A stretch of DNA of 64,000 nucleotides from Agriotes lineatus (lineage: Eukaryota > Arthropoda > Insecta > Coleoptera > Elateridae), in contig OW679202.1 of NCBI GenBank assembly GCA_940337035.1, positions 44,843,763 to 44,907,762 on the forward strand. The letters are read 5' to 3'. Within the stretch, counting starts at the first letter, position 1; each line of letters begins with the position of its first letter. Below are positions 10,032 to 23,429 of this stretch, piece by piece. The position numbers were made by a program, and so were the translations under genes. Below the pieces are notes generated by a model. The model searched no databases. It had not been told where the DNA came from and worked only from the letters and a program-made list of their open reading frames with translations.

Positions 10032-11399
10032 TATAGTTATTTGTAACCTCTGGTTTGATAAAATTATTGAAGGTTATTGTTTGTACAATGGTAGTACTAA
10101 TGCAATTTAGATAATACAGAATGTTTAATGTTACAGAACTATCGCCATTCCCTCGTAATTATGTTTAAATTATTCAATGTCAACCCTTGGGAATTTCTTA
10201 TTTATACACTATATTTGGTAGTTTAGTAGGGCAGGATTTTCTAATTGAATATAACGAATTAATAGCACAAGGTTTAATTCACTATTATCATAACTGAAAC
10301 GAAGTCTTACGCTTTTAGTAAGACACAAACTGCACTTACAGAAAGATTCAAAGCACATGAACTGAGATAAGGCGTACGCCTTCAGGATAGCAAACCTGCA
10401 TATTGTCGTTGTTAGGCGTGCTATATATTTATTTCGCAATCTTACCGCTGCATGTGACAAATGTGATAAACATAATAAGAGCAAATATTTTATAAGAAGT
10501 TTCAAGCACTAAATAGCAAGGATGCGCTTTATAAATCTCATCCTCACGTATTTGCGCACTAAGCTAAAATTTAGTTGTTATGCTATACACATTTACACTT
10601 CTCGTACCTGCTAATAAAAATATACATTTTTAAAACGATGTCATTTTTAAACCAGAAAAGGGAAATTTATCCATTATAGACGGTTGAACAACTATAAAAC
10701 TGTACACAGTAGACCTCCGCCAATCACAACTTTCGGATAATCAGAACCGAAGCTGCGAAATGGAAAAATCTCCACATATGTATAATTAAACTACCTGCAA
10801 AACAAAAAATGGCGACAAAAATATCAATAGCTGTATTAGCCCATATTTTTAAGCGATCGAAATTAATACTGTCGATAAGAAACAAAATTAATACAATTAG
10901 CAGGAAGACTCTGTTTTTAGGATTCCTTGGTTATTTAGAGATAATTTCATTACAAAACTCAGTTTAGTACAAAAATCAACTAATCGCTACTATGTTTCAG
11001 TAATGATTTCGGATAAATTGAACATTTGCTAGTGTGTATCATTTAAACTACATGTGGGGTTTATAAATATTTAAAGAACACTCACATTACACACATTACA
11101 AGAGTACGTATTAACGATGTCATTCTGCGATTAGTGAAGTTTCTATGCTTAAGGCTAAAACCAAAAATCTGCAAAAGGGTTTACACGAAACTTATCTCTC
11201 AAGACAATTGTGAATGACGTCACTTTGTAAATAAAAACACATTGTGGTAGCCGTGGCATGGACCGTGATGCTAGCCCGGCGTCTAGCTCTGGACTATGGA
11301 AACTCATTTGTATTATACGCTTATGACAGCATTACAAATGACGCGCTAACGACAGGACTCAAGCAGAGTGTTTATGCAAATATTACTTTCATTTAATAA
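10032..11399. other. No gene recognised
   Basis: AT-rich. The minus-strand frame 10209-10505 has no recognisable motif. The GC-richer patch 11245-11300 (GTGGTAGCCGTGGCATGGAC) resembles the tRNA-like heads of family 1 only vaguely. Confidence 0.4.
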
Positions 11400-11620
11400 A
11401 AGATCTTGAGTTACAGCAAAAATAGGTGGAATATCCTCCTTCCCCAATAAGTAGTATTTTAGTTATACCGCCAACAGACGTACAGACACACAAACAGACG
11501 GAATTGAGAAAACATGTTTTCCATCATCTGGGGACCCTGAAACATGAATATCCGAAGAAAACTTGAAAGATGGCTTTTTCACAATTGCAATACCTTTTTA
11601 GACGAGGGAAGCAGAAAAAG
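11400..11620 (-). repeat. Family-1 (GTCT)n repeat, fragment
   Basis: Contains TTATACCGCCAACAGACG, a short GACA/ACACA tract, GGAATTGAGAAAACATG, GGGGACCCTGAAAC and near its end AGACGAGGGAAGCAG, half of the terminal stem. The tRNA-like part is absent. Confidence 0.75.
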
Positions 11621-12821
11621 AATAAAAAAATCAACAGATCAGGATTTTCGTTCTACAGTAGAAATGTACGGGCTTTAACTACTAAAATATTACAATTTTT
11701 CACTTGTGTATGAAATTAGTTACTGTTATTTTAATTTATTCGAATTCACAATAATAACTTTTTCATTTCAAAAATTACAGGCGTTCAACGGTATTATAAT
11801 TAATTATTTATAAAAAGCTTTCTAAGCTAAATTCGGTAACAAATTTATATTGAAGAATGGTAGTCAGAGCTAGATACATTTAGCAGTTTGAAAGAATTCG
11901 AACAAGTTTACTTTTTAAATTCCCAGTATAAAGAACTATAAAATTTTCAAAATCTGTGAAAACTTCATTTAAAGCTAATTTTGCCTTTTCAGATAACAAA
12001 TAACAAATATACCTAATTCTTCTTTAAAATGCAACTGCATTCTACAAAGTCATCAATAGGTACTGCGAAGGACAAAAAATGTTAAAAACTTCAGTAAGGG
12101 TGAAAATAAAATGTATGGGTTAAATATTATACTTATCACCAACAAACGAAAACTGGAGATTCAATTAACAAAAATTAAACAAAAATCCTTTACGCGGTTA
12201 TGAGATAGTTATTTATGTATCAGGGGCGTTTTTGGACCGCTGCAGCATAATGCTATAGCCGACAAGGGCCAAAGTCGCTAGTTACGCCTGAGGTGCATAC
12301 AAACTTTATGTACAATCGACATTTTAAAAAGGAAGGAGCCAATAAAAACAGGACAATTCTTACAGTTATTTTAGATGAATAGTATCTCAGCAGCTATGGT
12401 TTATAAATAATAACTAAATAACTAAAATTGTCATTGTTTTTATAGCCCGTTGACGTAATTTTTGCTAGCGAAAAAAGATTTGAGCGCCCGAGGGCGAAAA
12501 ATACTTGCTTTACGCCTGAAAATGACGTCTAAAAAATGTATGTTATTGATCGATAGTATATAAATGTAATTTTGCTAATTGATGTAACCCAGTGACCGAG
12601 ATCTTAAAAGATTAAATTACTTAAACAAAAGAATAATGTGGAATCCTGCTTTTCCAGAGATTAGTATATTTTGCGACAAGAGTATCGTTTTCTAGTGAAG
12701 CAAAAATTTGATATTTTTCCACGAATGTAAGCTATTTTAAATTTATATTACATAATTAAAAAAATTTAAATTAATTTAAAATGTGACAGTTTGTGGTATA
12801 CTTAGTTTTGTTGTAAAAAAG
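11621..12821. other. No gene recognised; possible hAT-like ends
   Basis: CAGGGGCGTTTTTGGACC at 12222-12239 and TTACGCCTGAG at 12278-12288 look like two hAT-type ends facing each other, and TTTACGCCTGA recurs at 12509-12519. No matching TSDs were found. The rest is AT-rich. Confidence 0.3.
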
Positions 12822-13435
12822 TGAGGTTTAGTCACCACACGACTTCTTTTTACTACTAGTAAAAATTTAATTTACAATTTTTACAAAAGCTACATTCCTT
12901 ACAAAAAATCTTTTTCGACAAACTGGATTTTTAATAAATTTTTGGCTTATGAATATTTCTTCTAGAAATATAGTTCTACTATTTTTCCAAAAACTGTACT
13001 ATTTACCAAAAAAAAAAAATAAAAGTTTAGATAATTGCAGAATATATAATGTTCTATAAAATTTAATTTTTATCAAAAAATTGCAACTGTTTTCCAGAAA
13101 ATGGAAAAAAGAAACAAAAGTGATGTACCATTTTCGGTTACCCGATTTTAACCAAAGATCACTGGGATCTCCAAACTTATATTAAAACTGAGAATATATA
13201 TTTTGAGGCCGATTGATTAAACCGCCTGGGCTGGAGAAGGGACACAGATTCACAGACCCACAGACCAATGACTTACAAACTAACAGGCTCACAGATTCAC
13301 AGACAGACATCACTTCGAAAACCACTTTTCCTGAACAAAAGACACGAAAACGGATATTCACGCAAAAATCTCGAGTTCGGGAAAAATTATGATTATTATA
13401 CTTTATTTTACTTCGCAAAAGAAAGTAAAAGAATA
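12822..13435 (-). repeat. Family-3 (GTCT)n repeat, copy 1
   Basis: Read on the minus strand it starts with the stem-loop around ACTTTCTTTTGCGAAGT (13431-13412), then GTTTTCGTGTC, a decayed GTCTGTCTGTGAATCTGTG tract, then TTTGGTTAAAATCGG, and ends near AAGAAGTCGTGTGGTGAC (12850-12830). The same order appears on the + strand at 33466-33998. An A-rich run lies at 13008-13022. No tRNA-like module is present. Confidence 0.75.
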
Positions 13436-13899
13436 ATACGAACATTTTTGCGGACAAACAACTGATGATTTATTCATTTCCATAGTAGCAGACTTTCATC
13501 TCTAGCGAGGAAAGTTGAACTTTCATACAGGGTACACTGCTATAAAATCAGCGTCTCCATATGTATGAGTAGAAAATATATTTTTTAGATTCAGGGTTTA
13601 ATTTATCAAAAGATATCATAATTAATAATTTTTTAATTAGGCACTTTGTTTTTTCAGATATTTGTGTTAGCGAAAATTCAAAATATGTAAGAATGTGTTT
13701 TATCTTCCTTTGGAACTGTGAGAAGTGATTTTCCGAAAACACTTAAGGAGGTAGAAGTGGCTTAAGTTTGTCCTTTCATTTAAGCTCTGTTTGCGCAACC
13801 ACAGGACTAAACATAAGATAAAACAAACAGCATAGCGAAATCAAGAATAAAAATGGAGATTAAAGAGAAAAACATCTGCGAAAATTATTTCCTGCAGAC
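13436..13899. other. No gene recognised
   Basis: A lone transposon-like end, ATACAGGGTACACTG, is at 13526-13540; no partner was found. Confidence 0.4.
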
Positions 13900-14790
13900 G
13901 GAAAAGACACAAAGGAGTATTTAGAATAGAAAAGCTAAAGAGTAAAAGTGAAAATGAAGAAGAAAAAAAAAATAAATCGTAAAAAATAAAATTGAAAAGA
14001 ACGCGGAAGGAAATGGTAAGATGTTTATCGAATATTAAGATGCCTGAAAACAGGAAGCCCCTTTTAAAAAATAGAAAGAAAACAGGGGAAGTAGTGACGG
14101 AAGAAATATGTTAGATGGAACACAGCCAAGAAACACCAGAAGAAAATTAACCAGAAGAACAAAATCTACTTCTAACACAGTATAATATAGAAGAACTTGA
14201 ACTGGAAGAAGTTAGAACGGCTGTTAAAAACTGCAAAAATTGAATAGTACCGAGCACAGACGAGTTACGACCTAAAATGCTAAAAAATATGACATTTGGT
14301 AACAAGGCAATACCCGGTGATACCATCGAGCACTTCGAAATTAGAAGTAATCGTAATAGCCCGACAACCAATAAGTGCTGAAATCTACATCGAAAACCAG
14401 AAACTATATAAAGACAATTAACCACATAAACTATCTAGAAAGATTCTTAAAAGAAAGAGACATAAGAAACATAATAAACAAAACAAGCCATTCGGACGAA
14501 TTAAGACAGAACTTTGAGGCATCCGATATGATGATTCTGATAAACTAGATAAAATACAGAGTGAGAACATCAGAGAGAGAGACTAACCGTAAAGAAATCC
14601 TGGAAAAATTGAAAAACAATAGCTCCGATGATTTGGACGTAGAACCAGAACGACAGAAGATATGTAAATAAGTAAAGGTGATATGGAAGATGGGAATCGG
14701 AAACTAGAGAGGAAGTGGAAGATCAAAAATTGCGTAGAAGGCTAGGATGGCCGACACCCTTAAGAAGAAGAACTCGACTGGATTTAAGCA
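13900..14790 (+). pseudogene. RTE/Jockey-like LINE relic with internal deletion
   Basis: The region between endonuclease and RT is seen as LTQYNIEELELEEVRTAVKN followed by CKN, a stop, and PSTDELRPKMLKN. This is the E(I)xxAlKxmKxxKAPGxDxIxxEMLK block that precedes RT in many LINEs. After 14400 the sequence stays A-rich and lysine-rich but no catalytic RT motif is visible, which suggests the RT core was deleted. It abuts a family-1 repeat at 14795. Confidence 0.6.
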
Positions 14791-14794
14791 AACA

Positions 14795-15440
14795 AATCTG
14801 TAAAGGGATTTACTCAGAACTTCCCTTGCAAGTGAACGTTGTGACACTAAATAATTTTTAAAATCAAAGGAAAATAGGGGTAAACATATCTTCAAGTTCT
14901 TAATAATACTGAAACAACACAAAAAAACACTTGGTAATGCTAACTAAACCAATTTCATATGAAAAGACATTGCCGGCTATGAGATTCGAAGTACAGCGCC
15001 TGTGACCGCGAATTTAAATCCCGGCGTCTCATCCACGGGCCAATCAAGGACCTCTCCGGCTTTGTGATGCGCGACTCTAATTAACGGAACGGACTTATTG
15101 TTGAAACCTTTTGGCTTTTTTACGACAGTACCCTGTATATGTTGCGGTCCCATTTTCGTCAAGTGTAAACCCTGCCATATGTGCAAATTACTACTTTTAC
15201 CTATTTCGCAGTTAACGCAAAATACACCAATTTTTATTTCTTTGAGGTGCCCACCTTGTATATATTTTTCCGAAGTTTTCTCGGTTTTCTGCTAGGTAGA
15301 CATATAATCTGCATACAAAATATCGTCTTCCTAAAAAAAACAGTTTCTGAGTTATACCGCCAACAGGCAGACAGACAGACAGACAGAGAGAAGGAATTGA
15401 GAAAACTTGTTTTTTCGACATCTACGTCGTCTACGAGTAG
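14795..15440 (-). repeat. Family-1 composite repeat, copy 1
   Basis: Left edge AATCTGTAAAGGGATTTACT then CAGAACTTCCC, the family's 3' terminus in reverse. Next come GTGACACTAAATAATTTT, a tRNA-like segment at about 14975-15060 whose B-box-like string on the minus strand is CTTCGAATCTC, and the core with the GACA tract (15368-15385). The terminal stem-loop is decayed (GTCGTCTACGAG). This copy's tRNA-like segment differs strongly from those at 22.7, 40.4 and 42.2 kb, while the flanking body is shared. Confidence 0.75.
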
Positions 15441-17439
15441 ACTGTTATAAAAATAGAAATGTTTATACATTTTAATGAATTGTGTACATTGGTACAAATA
15501 TCTTAAGAATTAGTAACTATGATTTTCGTTAGTAAATGTAATGATGAATCTAAAAACATATTCTTTCACTTCAAAATACAGGTGCGTATATTTTTTTGTG
15601 TAAATAATTTATTTTCGAAAACTTATGCCACTGGAATGCGTTTGTTAATTTAAATTCCTAATATAAATTGCATGTGATAAAAAGTGTAGTATACCAAATC
15701 TTAAAAACACAGCAGAGATACATTTCTTAAGCAATCTGCATCTTGTTAAGGAGGTATTTCCAAGAAGGCACTTCTGCTTTATTTTGGACAATAGATTTTA
15801 GGCCATTACATTTTTAAACTATTAAATTCAAAAACATTCTATAGAAGTTAATTTTAATTTCATTTTCTAACAACCTGTAAGTCGCTTTGATTCGTAGAGG
15901 GTACTTCCTCTTCGAAAAGAGTATTTTTATATGTTAGCATCATTAAACTTCCAACTATAAAATTTTGGTAAATATGTTTAGCTGCCTAGGCTCTAGCTAT
16001 GCTAAACGTTTAAAGTGCAACAAAAATGGACGAGACGCATTTACGCAACGTTTGATACCTTGGTAAACATTTCTGCATACAAGGAAAATCTTCTTCATGT
16101 AGTGACTAAAGTGAAAGTTTCAGTGCTATAGAAAAGTTTTCCAAATATGTTCAAAACTATTCATTAAATTTATTAGACACTGTACAAAACAGAAAAATTT
16201 TAATCTGTGAAGATATTGCTAAGTCCAAGTTTAACCACGGCAATGTCATAAGAGGCAACAAACTTTAAAATGACTTTAGATAACTAGCAATGTAGCGATG
16301 ATTTAAACATTTTGTGAAGTTAAGCAAATAAATTGGTTTTACGAGTTCTATCACATTAAAAACTAGTCGATATAAAGGCAGTACAAGCATAAAAAGAAAA
16401 CATAAATTTTCAATAGTTTGGAAATATTTTAAACACTAAATAGCCTATGTCAAACTGCTCAATAATGACCACCACTAAATTCAACCCATTTCGAAATTAA
16501 CGTATTTAAGGTACCGATCACAATTAGTGTTGATAAACAAATTCTGACCTAAAAGCTGCTCTATACAATGGACAGTTTTAGACTATTTAGCATGTCCTAC
16601 AATTTTCTCTGGAATAATACTTATCTCAAAGTTTCAGGAAGATTATAATGATAAAATTTACTGGAAGCTGTTTTCACAATTCGACCTTTCCTAGATTTGT
16701 GTAGAAAATCTATTATTACTCTGCAAGAGACATTAGCTACCCATATACATTTTCCAATACTCTATTTAATCGTTGCCAATTAGTTTTGCTAGTGCTAATT
16801 ATTAATTCGAGCTTTCCATTCAAAAATTATAGGCAGCCGCATCGTATAAATAATATTTGGTTTCATTTAAATAGTGTAGAATAGTTAACAGGTTGAAAAT
16901 TGTATTTCAGCGTACTGAAAATCGTCAAGCTAACCACATAAAGCCGCTTAGAAAAAAGGTTCTCCTGTTTGCTACCATCAGTTATGTGAGAAATGGAACA
17001 ATTCAATAGACGAATGAGTTACCAACTGCACAAAAAATAAATTACAAAGGTTGTCGAGTAGGCAGGGTCGTTGTTAGCGTTTGTGGGGCTCGAGGCCAGA
17101 ATAACCTCTTGATTGCTTTTGGTAGTATAACTGATATAGCATAGCGTAATTGTGTCAATACAATTTCTCTTTTAGGATTAAAGCTGTTCAAACGCTATGA
17201 TGTAACTCTTGCTCTCAGGATGTTAAAAGAAAAATGTTTATTGCAGGTGTAGCTACTAAATAACGTCACAAAGTAGCTTTTGTAGTCAGAATGAGAGGAT
17301 TTAGCGCACACATCTCGCAGTGCACGTTTCGGCGCAACCAATTTGACGTGAAAGTTTCTCAGTGCGCAAAATGGAAAGACCGAATGGAGAAAAATGAAAA
17401 AAGAGTAACTTGCTTTTAAGATAGATTTTAAAGGAATAA
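15441..17439. other. No gene or repeat recognised
   Basis: 2 kb of AT-rich sequence. GGCAGGGTCGTTGTTAGC at 17071-17088 resembles a hAT end but has no partner or TSD. Confidence 0.5.
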
Positions 17440-17790
17440 ACCTGAATAGACGATATTGAGTTAAAAATATTAATAAACAGCTTATGGAATATCTAACTAG
17501 CAGAAGTCAAATAACACGATTCAGTGGAAAGGAATCGTCGAATTTAGGGATACCGCAAGGATCAATTTTAGATTACCAGTAAAACTTGTACTAACTGAAT
17601 TATGTAATAAGAGGTTCTGATAAGATCGAATATGTAGACGAAGTAAAGTACTGAAGGATTATTATTGATAATAGATTAAGGTAAGTATCATAAACATATA
17701 TAATATGTGGTTGATAAAGTTACTAAGAAAGTAGGTTTTCTAGATAGGCTTAGTAGCAAACGAAAATTTCAATCTATAGCAGCATTGGTG
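17440..17790 (+). pseudogene. LINE reverse-transcriptase relic
   Basis: MEYLTSRSQITRFSGKESS then NLGIPQGSIL at about 17483-17569 is the RT block before the catalytic box. After a deletion of ~100 bp, GLLLIIDLR-type sequence and a KKVGFLxRL-like tail follow at 17650-17760. Same family as 1320-1800, decayed independently. Confidence 0.75.
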
Positions 17791-19639
17791 CATCACGATT
17801 TTATTTATTTCGACAAAAGATGCAGCATTTGCACAACACCAACTAACAACCATTTCTCATTTAGTCTTTCTTACTCGTAGTTTTCTGTAAGGTTGAGTTT
17901 CAAGTGCGTGCTTTATAGGTGGTACACAATAACTGTAAGTATTGTGTCCATATGCAAATAGACCAAATCACCAATTATAATATGTTCAACCAAATTATTA
18001 GTACCCCCAATAAACATCGATATGTAACTCATCGCTAAGATCAAAATATCATAATCTTTTACCAATCATTTCAACTCTCTCAAGATTCAGGCTGGAAATT
18101 AGTTAAAAATATAAAACAGGGAAGTAAAGAATACAACGATAAACCACAAGCCAAAGAAACCAGAAACTACTGGTTGAATGCATCGAATCATTATATCTGG
18201 GGTAAAGATAACTCAACCGCTACATCATCTGGTAGAGAGGTGAATACGACATGAAAATACTCAATAACCATAAGGTCAAGTTTTACCAAAAACTTAAAAG
18301 AAATATACTGATATAATTAAGGCTCTAATAGTTAGAAACACTAAATTTCTTACTTATCAGATATTTATAATATTGTCAAACAAGGCTATTCAATACTAAA
18401 AGTTAGACCGCCAAACCCAAAGCGAGATATGATTATCCCAATGCGCAAAATGACAGCCATTTGGCCATACAAAAAGCTCTTGTATATTACTCCAAGATGC
18501 TTAAAATATATTGACAACTACCTCACATCCTAGCGTCAAAGCCAAGAAAGAAACAGCGACGTTGCGTGAGTTAACTGCAAAGCAAATTACAAGGATTGCC
18601 TTGTTTATATAAAATTGCAGCAACAAATGTTCCCACTACCGAGAATAAAAACACTGGTAAACACACGTCAATACTTAGCGCACCAGCATCAACACAATCT
18701 TACTGATGCTCAAACAGTAAATTGTATTGCTGGAAAACTAGTAATAATTAAACACTGCCCAAACAAGATCAGAAAATGGATCAAATGATAAATCCCCAAC
18801 AGTTTTATTTCCGATGGTAACTATAATGCTTGCGGGGCTTAATTACTACAAAGGAAACAACAAATCTCAAAGCAATAAATAGGACCGGATCATATTACTT
18901 CAGTACTGGTAAACCAATGTACTGGCCTTCAGAGTTGACAAAAACACCAGGTAGATGATCATGCCTCTATCATAATAACAATACGTTTTCAAATACTGCC
19001 TAAAACAAAGCCTCCTACTCTCTGCGAGAGGTATACAAATTGCAATCTCTTAAGGGAATGAACTAAGGAATCTACATCACTAGAAGTACCATTGAAATTC
19101 AAATGCGAATTAGTAAAAGTAGTAAAACACGTTAGCCAAATAGTACAACTGGTTGTATGGCATGCAACAGCCAAGAAATCTTAACTGTTCCATTATAGTA
19201 AAAAGGGGTAGCTGAAAAGCTGAAAGATGTATCATCTCTAAGTAACAGTATTTTTAACGGTTTTCTTGACCTTTTAAGGATATTTTAGTTTTAGTTGAAG
19301 TTCAAACCAAATTTCTTTCAACTGTTTTCCCGTAGCAAGGAAATTGTATTGTCAGTCTTTTGTTTCTACAGCCATAGCTATCTATATAAAGGAGGATTCT
19401 GTACATAGTATATTTCTTGTTCTGGCACCTCTCTTGGCGTGTGTCGAGTAGAAATAAATATGGAGTGAGTATACGTGATCAACTGGTAAGCTTGTATTTG
19501 TCCGATCTTTTTAAGAGAGTTTGGAATTATATTGTTTTTCAGAATCCACGACAGCTTGGCAAAAGTAATTTAAGCAACCAATAGTTCCATGTGCTAACAT
19601 CAAATCTGTCTACAGAGAAAGCGAGAATAAACTGCCCCA
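17791..19639. other. No gene recognised
   Basis: Less AT-rich than average at 18060-19160, with lysine/asparagine-rich + strand frames that suggest old LINE coding DNA, but no motif I can name. Confidence 0.4.
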
Positions 19640-20250
19640 AAGCAAAAGAGGAAATCGATTATATACCGCAAATGTTAAAGGTAATTGAGGAATTAAATAG
19701 TGACCTATTCAACTCAATAATTCTAGAACCAACAAGAACACATGGCTGATTAGAAGTGCAAGTTCAGTGAAACTTCTGGGTGAAGAAATTGTATCACACT
19801 TATTTAACAAGATCAGATAACCAAAGATATTTAGAGGAAAACGGCTACACAATATGGGAAAATAGTGACGGAATTATAGATCTAGTAAAGTTATTACTTG
19901 AATACTCAATTATTACCAGCCCGTAGATCAGGCTGCCTTTCGAGAAATTTGAAGAATACATCATCCCTTTGCATTTACCGCAATCGATTTCAAAAATGAT
20001 TTTGACACCATAGAGCTCTGTGCAGTTTTCTTTTGTCTATTGAACTGGGCTGTCAAATAAGAGCACAAAACTTCCTCAAAATGATTTATGCGTGCCTTAA
20101 GAATACTTATAAAGAGCCGAATGGGAATACGTTTCAACGATTTAAGGTTTACTGACAACCTAGCTATGCTTTAACACAGATTCCGACGAGCTAGAACGGA
20201 TGATTAACTAACCAAATAAGTGAAGCACCCAAAACTACTCTGGTCTATTT
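19640..20250 (+). pseudogene. RTE-like LINE reverse-transcriptase relic
   Basis: DQAAFREI at about 19926-19949 corresponds to the conserved (N)QAGFRxG block and IDFKNDFDTIELCAVF at about 19982-20027 to the FxDYxKAFDTVxH block holding the first catalytic aspartate (DFK/FDT). NTYKEPNGNTFQRF and FTDNLAML follow; the latter sits where the second catalytic box (YADD) is expected and has TDN. At least one internal deletion separates them. Clade by motif only. Confidence 0.7.
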
Positions 20251-21599
20251 GGTTGCTGAAAACTTAGCAGAGAGTGTAGCATTTTTTGTATATATATTTA
20301 TGAATTCTATAGTTATAGTTTTAATATTGGTTGTATTTTTGTAGTATGACGGAAAATTTGACCGACAGATTTCATTTTGCATTCATCATCAACTATAGAG
20401 AGCTTGGTGAACTTTATTGTAAGGAAGATCATTGAATTAGGCTTTAACAATTTCATGTCCTATTAGCAATTAGTAAGCTAAAATTGAGAACACTCTCTTT
20501 TGTAGTTTTCTGTTTTCCAGAAGTGCAGCACTTAAAGTTGAAAAAAATTAGAAGTTAGAACAATTTGTAAAGTGTAAATATATTAAAATGAATGCTTCTT
20601 CTTATACCTTTTATACGCACTACTAATAAGAAATGTATAGAACTAAATTTCCGATTGTTCCAGTTTATTAAATAAGTTAGTCTGTAGTTGCCAACTATAG
20701 TTCGCCCAACGGATTATTATTAATCGACTAAATTGAAAGTTCAGTTTTGCCCGAAAACAGGTCATAGTCTTCATGCTCAAATAGTTATAAGGTTCAAATA
20801 GAAATTCCAAGTGTAATTTGATTTGTAGCTTATCAAAATCTCAAATTTTAAGATAAACATAGAAAACCTAGCCCTCCTTATAATACACTCGGGAACGATT
20901 ATTTAAATCAGAATTTTTCAAACAGTGGGGTGCGATGCCCTAGGGGCCAAGGGATTCGCAAATTCTTTCAGGAGGGTTGTAAGCAATGGCTGAGCTTATG
21001 AGATACTTCAGTGTGCAAGCATCTCATTGCATAAAAGGTTTTTTAGGGACGCAGTCTAATATGGATACAATTAAAGTGGTTTAAGTGATAATTAGATTGA
21101 ATTAAATATTTGATAAGCAGTTATTAATAATAGGAAAATTGCTTCACGTTTATGTTTTCGAAGATAATTATGTAACAAATGAATAATGAAAACATGGAAA
21201 ACTGAATTTGAAACTATATAAAATATTAAAAATATCCTTGATTTTGGTGTATAATTATATCATTTAAAAATTGATTATGTATTAATGAGTCTGGTTTATC
21301 TCTTTGTCGTCGATCGTTCTTGTTGCGTTACTATGTTTTAATTTACTAATTTTCCAACATATTACTTTATAATATAGTTAGAAGACTTTAATAGCCAACA
21401 CACTCTGTGAGAAATCCCAAACATAAACACCAATGATAGCATAGTGCTAGCTGGCTGGATAAGTATTAATAACCTACATCTTGTTGTCGTTTCATTCAGC
21501 AAGTTGGCAAGAAAACTTCAACCCTCACTTGACCATCGCCACAAATGACTTTAACTCAGAAATAACTTGCTTCACCTGCCTTAGTTTCTCATGGTACCA
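20251..21599. other. No gene recognised; hAT-like end at 20909-20960
   Basis: CAGAATTTTTCAAACAGTGG then GGTGCGATGCCCTAGGGGCC resembles hAT termini of the type CAGTGxTTCTCAAAxTGGGGTGCG. The other end was not found. The remainder is AT-rich. Confidence 0.4.
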
Positions 21600-22480
21600 A
21601 AATCCAAATAATTGACTCACTACCAGTTCCCCGATGAATTTAAGAAATCGGATTGGAATGCACACAGCAAACATATAGCTCAATAAAGGAACCACCTAAG
21701 AACTATGACATATTTGCCCATCTAGTTATAATGAATGCACTGTCAAAGGGTATATACCAAGAGGTTGTAGAAAATCTTATATTCCTTGTTGGACAGATAA
21801 ATGTGAGCAGCCATGCAGTGAATACAAAACTGATGAAAACCCAGACACAGCTGACGAATTGCTTCACACGTTAGACAGAGCCAGAAAAGAACTCTGCTAC
21901 CATACAGTTGAATAATTTAGCTTCAAAATTACTCATACTAACCGAAGCGCCTGGGAACTTTTCAGACGATTAGAAGGTTCTACAAATGAAGCTATCCCTA
22001 GATATAACCCTCCTGGATTGAAATAGCTGTCGATGGTATTCAAAATGGATAGGGTACTGACTGTGATAAGCAAATACCAACATTTTTCAAGCGCCAAGGT
22101 CTAAAAGATAAGAAATGGCGGTGAACCTTGTGTACAACATAATGGCAAAATCAAAACTTCCAAAATCCTTGCGAAAGATTAAGGTTACTGCTATATTAAA
22201 GTTGCGAAATAGTTCTTGTAATGTGTTGTTTACAAAATCTAAGTCGAATAGAATTTTTCCTGTCTATCCGACACTAAGAGTAAACCACCAGGATACCTAA
22301 CAACGGCCTTCCGCAAAGAGTAAATTCTTGTTTCTCTTTTATTTAACGTCTACACTATGAACTACCCAATTACAACAGTATAAAATTTATTTATGCTGGC
22401 GACTTCGCCTTTTCCTATCAATTTAGGAACTCGCAGAATGCCGCAAAACAACAACAACTATACAATATTAAATCCACTTA
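21600..22480 (+). pseudogene. LINE relic, RT scraps
   Basis: NGLPQ at about 22301-22315, then LLFNVYTMNYPITT and, after frame changes, KFIYAGDFAFSYQFRNSQNA at about 22384-22443. In Jockey-like RTs the order is NGLPQGSVLAPLLFNxYxxDLP, then FIYADDxxL. Here the catalytic YADD box reads YAGD. The ORF at 21653-21874 upstream (starting MECTQQTYSSIKEPPKNYDI) is not recognised and may be endonuclease or spacer debris. Confidence 0.65.
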
Positions 22481-22608
22481 TATTAATATATCAAGCGTGC
22501 CACCAGAAATATGGTATATATAAAAAGTGACACAAGAGGCCATTCTTCTTCTATTGCAGATGCACCTAATTAGCGCTATCTATTGGAACATAATAGTAAT
22601 TTCAAAAA

Positions 22609-23310
22609 ATCTGTAACATGTTTTACCCAGAACTTCCTTCGTCGACATTGTGACACTAAATAATTTTAAAAATCAAATTAAGTTAGAAGTAAAAATATCT
22701 TCACGTTTCCAATAAATTACATAAATGTTCAAATAAAGAAAACGTTACCGGTGGTCGAATTCGAACGGCAGGCGCACCGCGTATGCAGTCCCAACGTTTT
22801 GTGGGATATTGCAACTGAACGGATTATTTCTACCTGAGCTACGGAGCACCGACCCTTCGAATTCCTGCGTTGCAGTTGTATTAAGTAACTCACTAATTTG
22901 TTGCTCCTTCTTTTATCATACAACATTTGTTCTGTATCTATTGGGGCCCATTTTTGGTAGGAATAGAGCCTGCGCTGTGTACAAATTATTACTTGTATTT
23001 ATTGGTAAGTTAAATCAAAAATAATTTTTAAAATGTTTTTAAGGTGCTTACTCTGTATATATTTGTCTGAAATTTTCTCGGATTCATGCCAGGTAGATAT
23101 ATAATGTGTATGCAAATATTGTCTTCCTCCGACAAATAGTTTTTGATTTATACCGCCAACAGACAGACAGACAGGTAGACAGACGGAATTGAGAAAACCT
23201 GTTTTCCGTCATCTAGTGACCCTGAAACGTGAAGATCTGGAGAAATCTCGAAAGGTGATTTTTTCGCGATTACCATACTTTTTTCATCGTTTAGACGAGG
23301 GAAGTAAAAC
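22609..23310 (-). repeat. Family-1 composite repeat, copy 2
   Basis: A nearly complete copy. From the left: AATCTGTAACATGTTTTACC and CAGAACTTCC, body GTGACACTAAATAATTTT, the tRNA-like module (22745-22860), core with TATACCGCCAACAGACAGAC (23149-23168), and the terminal AGACGAGGGAAGT (23293-23305). On the minus strand the tRNA-like module has TAGCTCAGGTAG (22841-22830), a good A box, and GTTCGAATTC (22766-22757), a good B box, 63 bases between them. Flanking TSDs were not identified. Confidence 0.85.
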
Positions 23311-23429
23311 AAATTTCATGTAGTTGGCGTTCAAATCACTCCTTTAGATCAACAAATGGAAACTATAACTGTTAAAAAATCAGAATACTCTTAATCTTTT
23401 TTTACGACTGAAATCTTCAACTGTATGTA
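23311..23429. other. Unassigned spacer
   Basis: AT-rich spacer between the repeat and the following LINE ORF1 relic. Confidence 0.4.

Noticed and set aside
12222..12288. Tiny hAT element
   Set aside because: Facing ends but no TSD and only ~67 bp long; probably a deletion remnant or chance.
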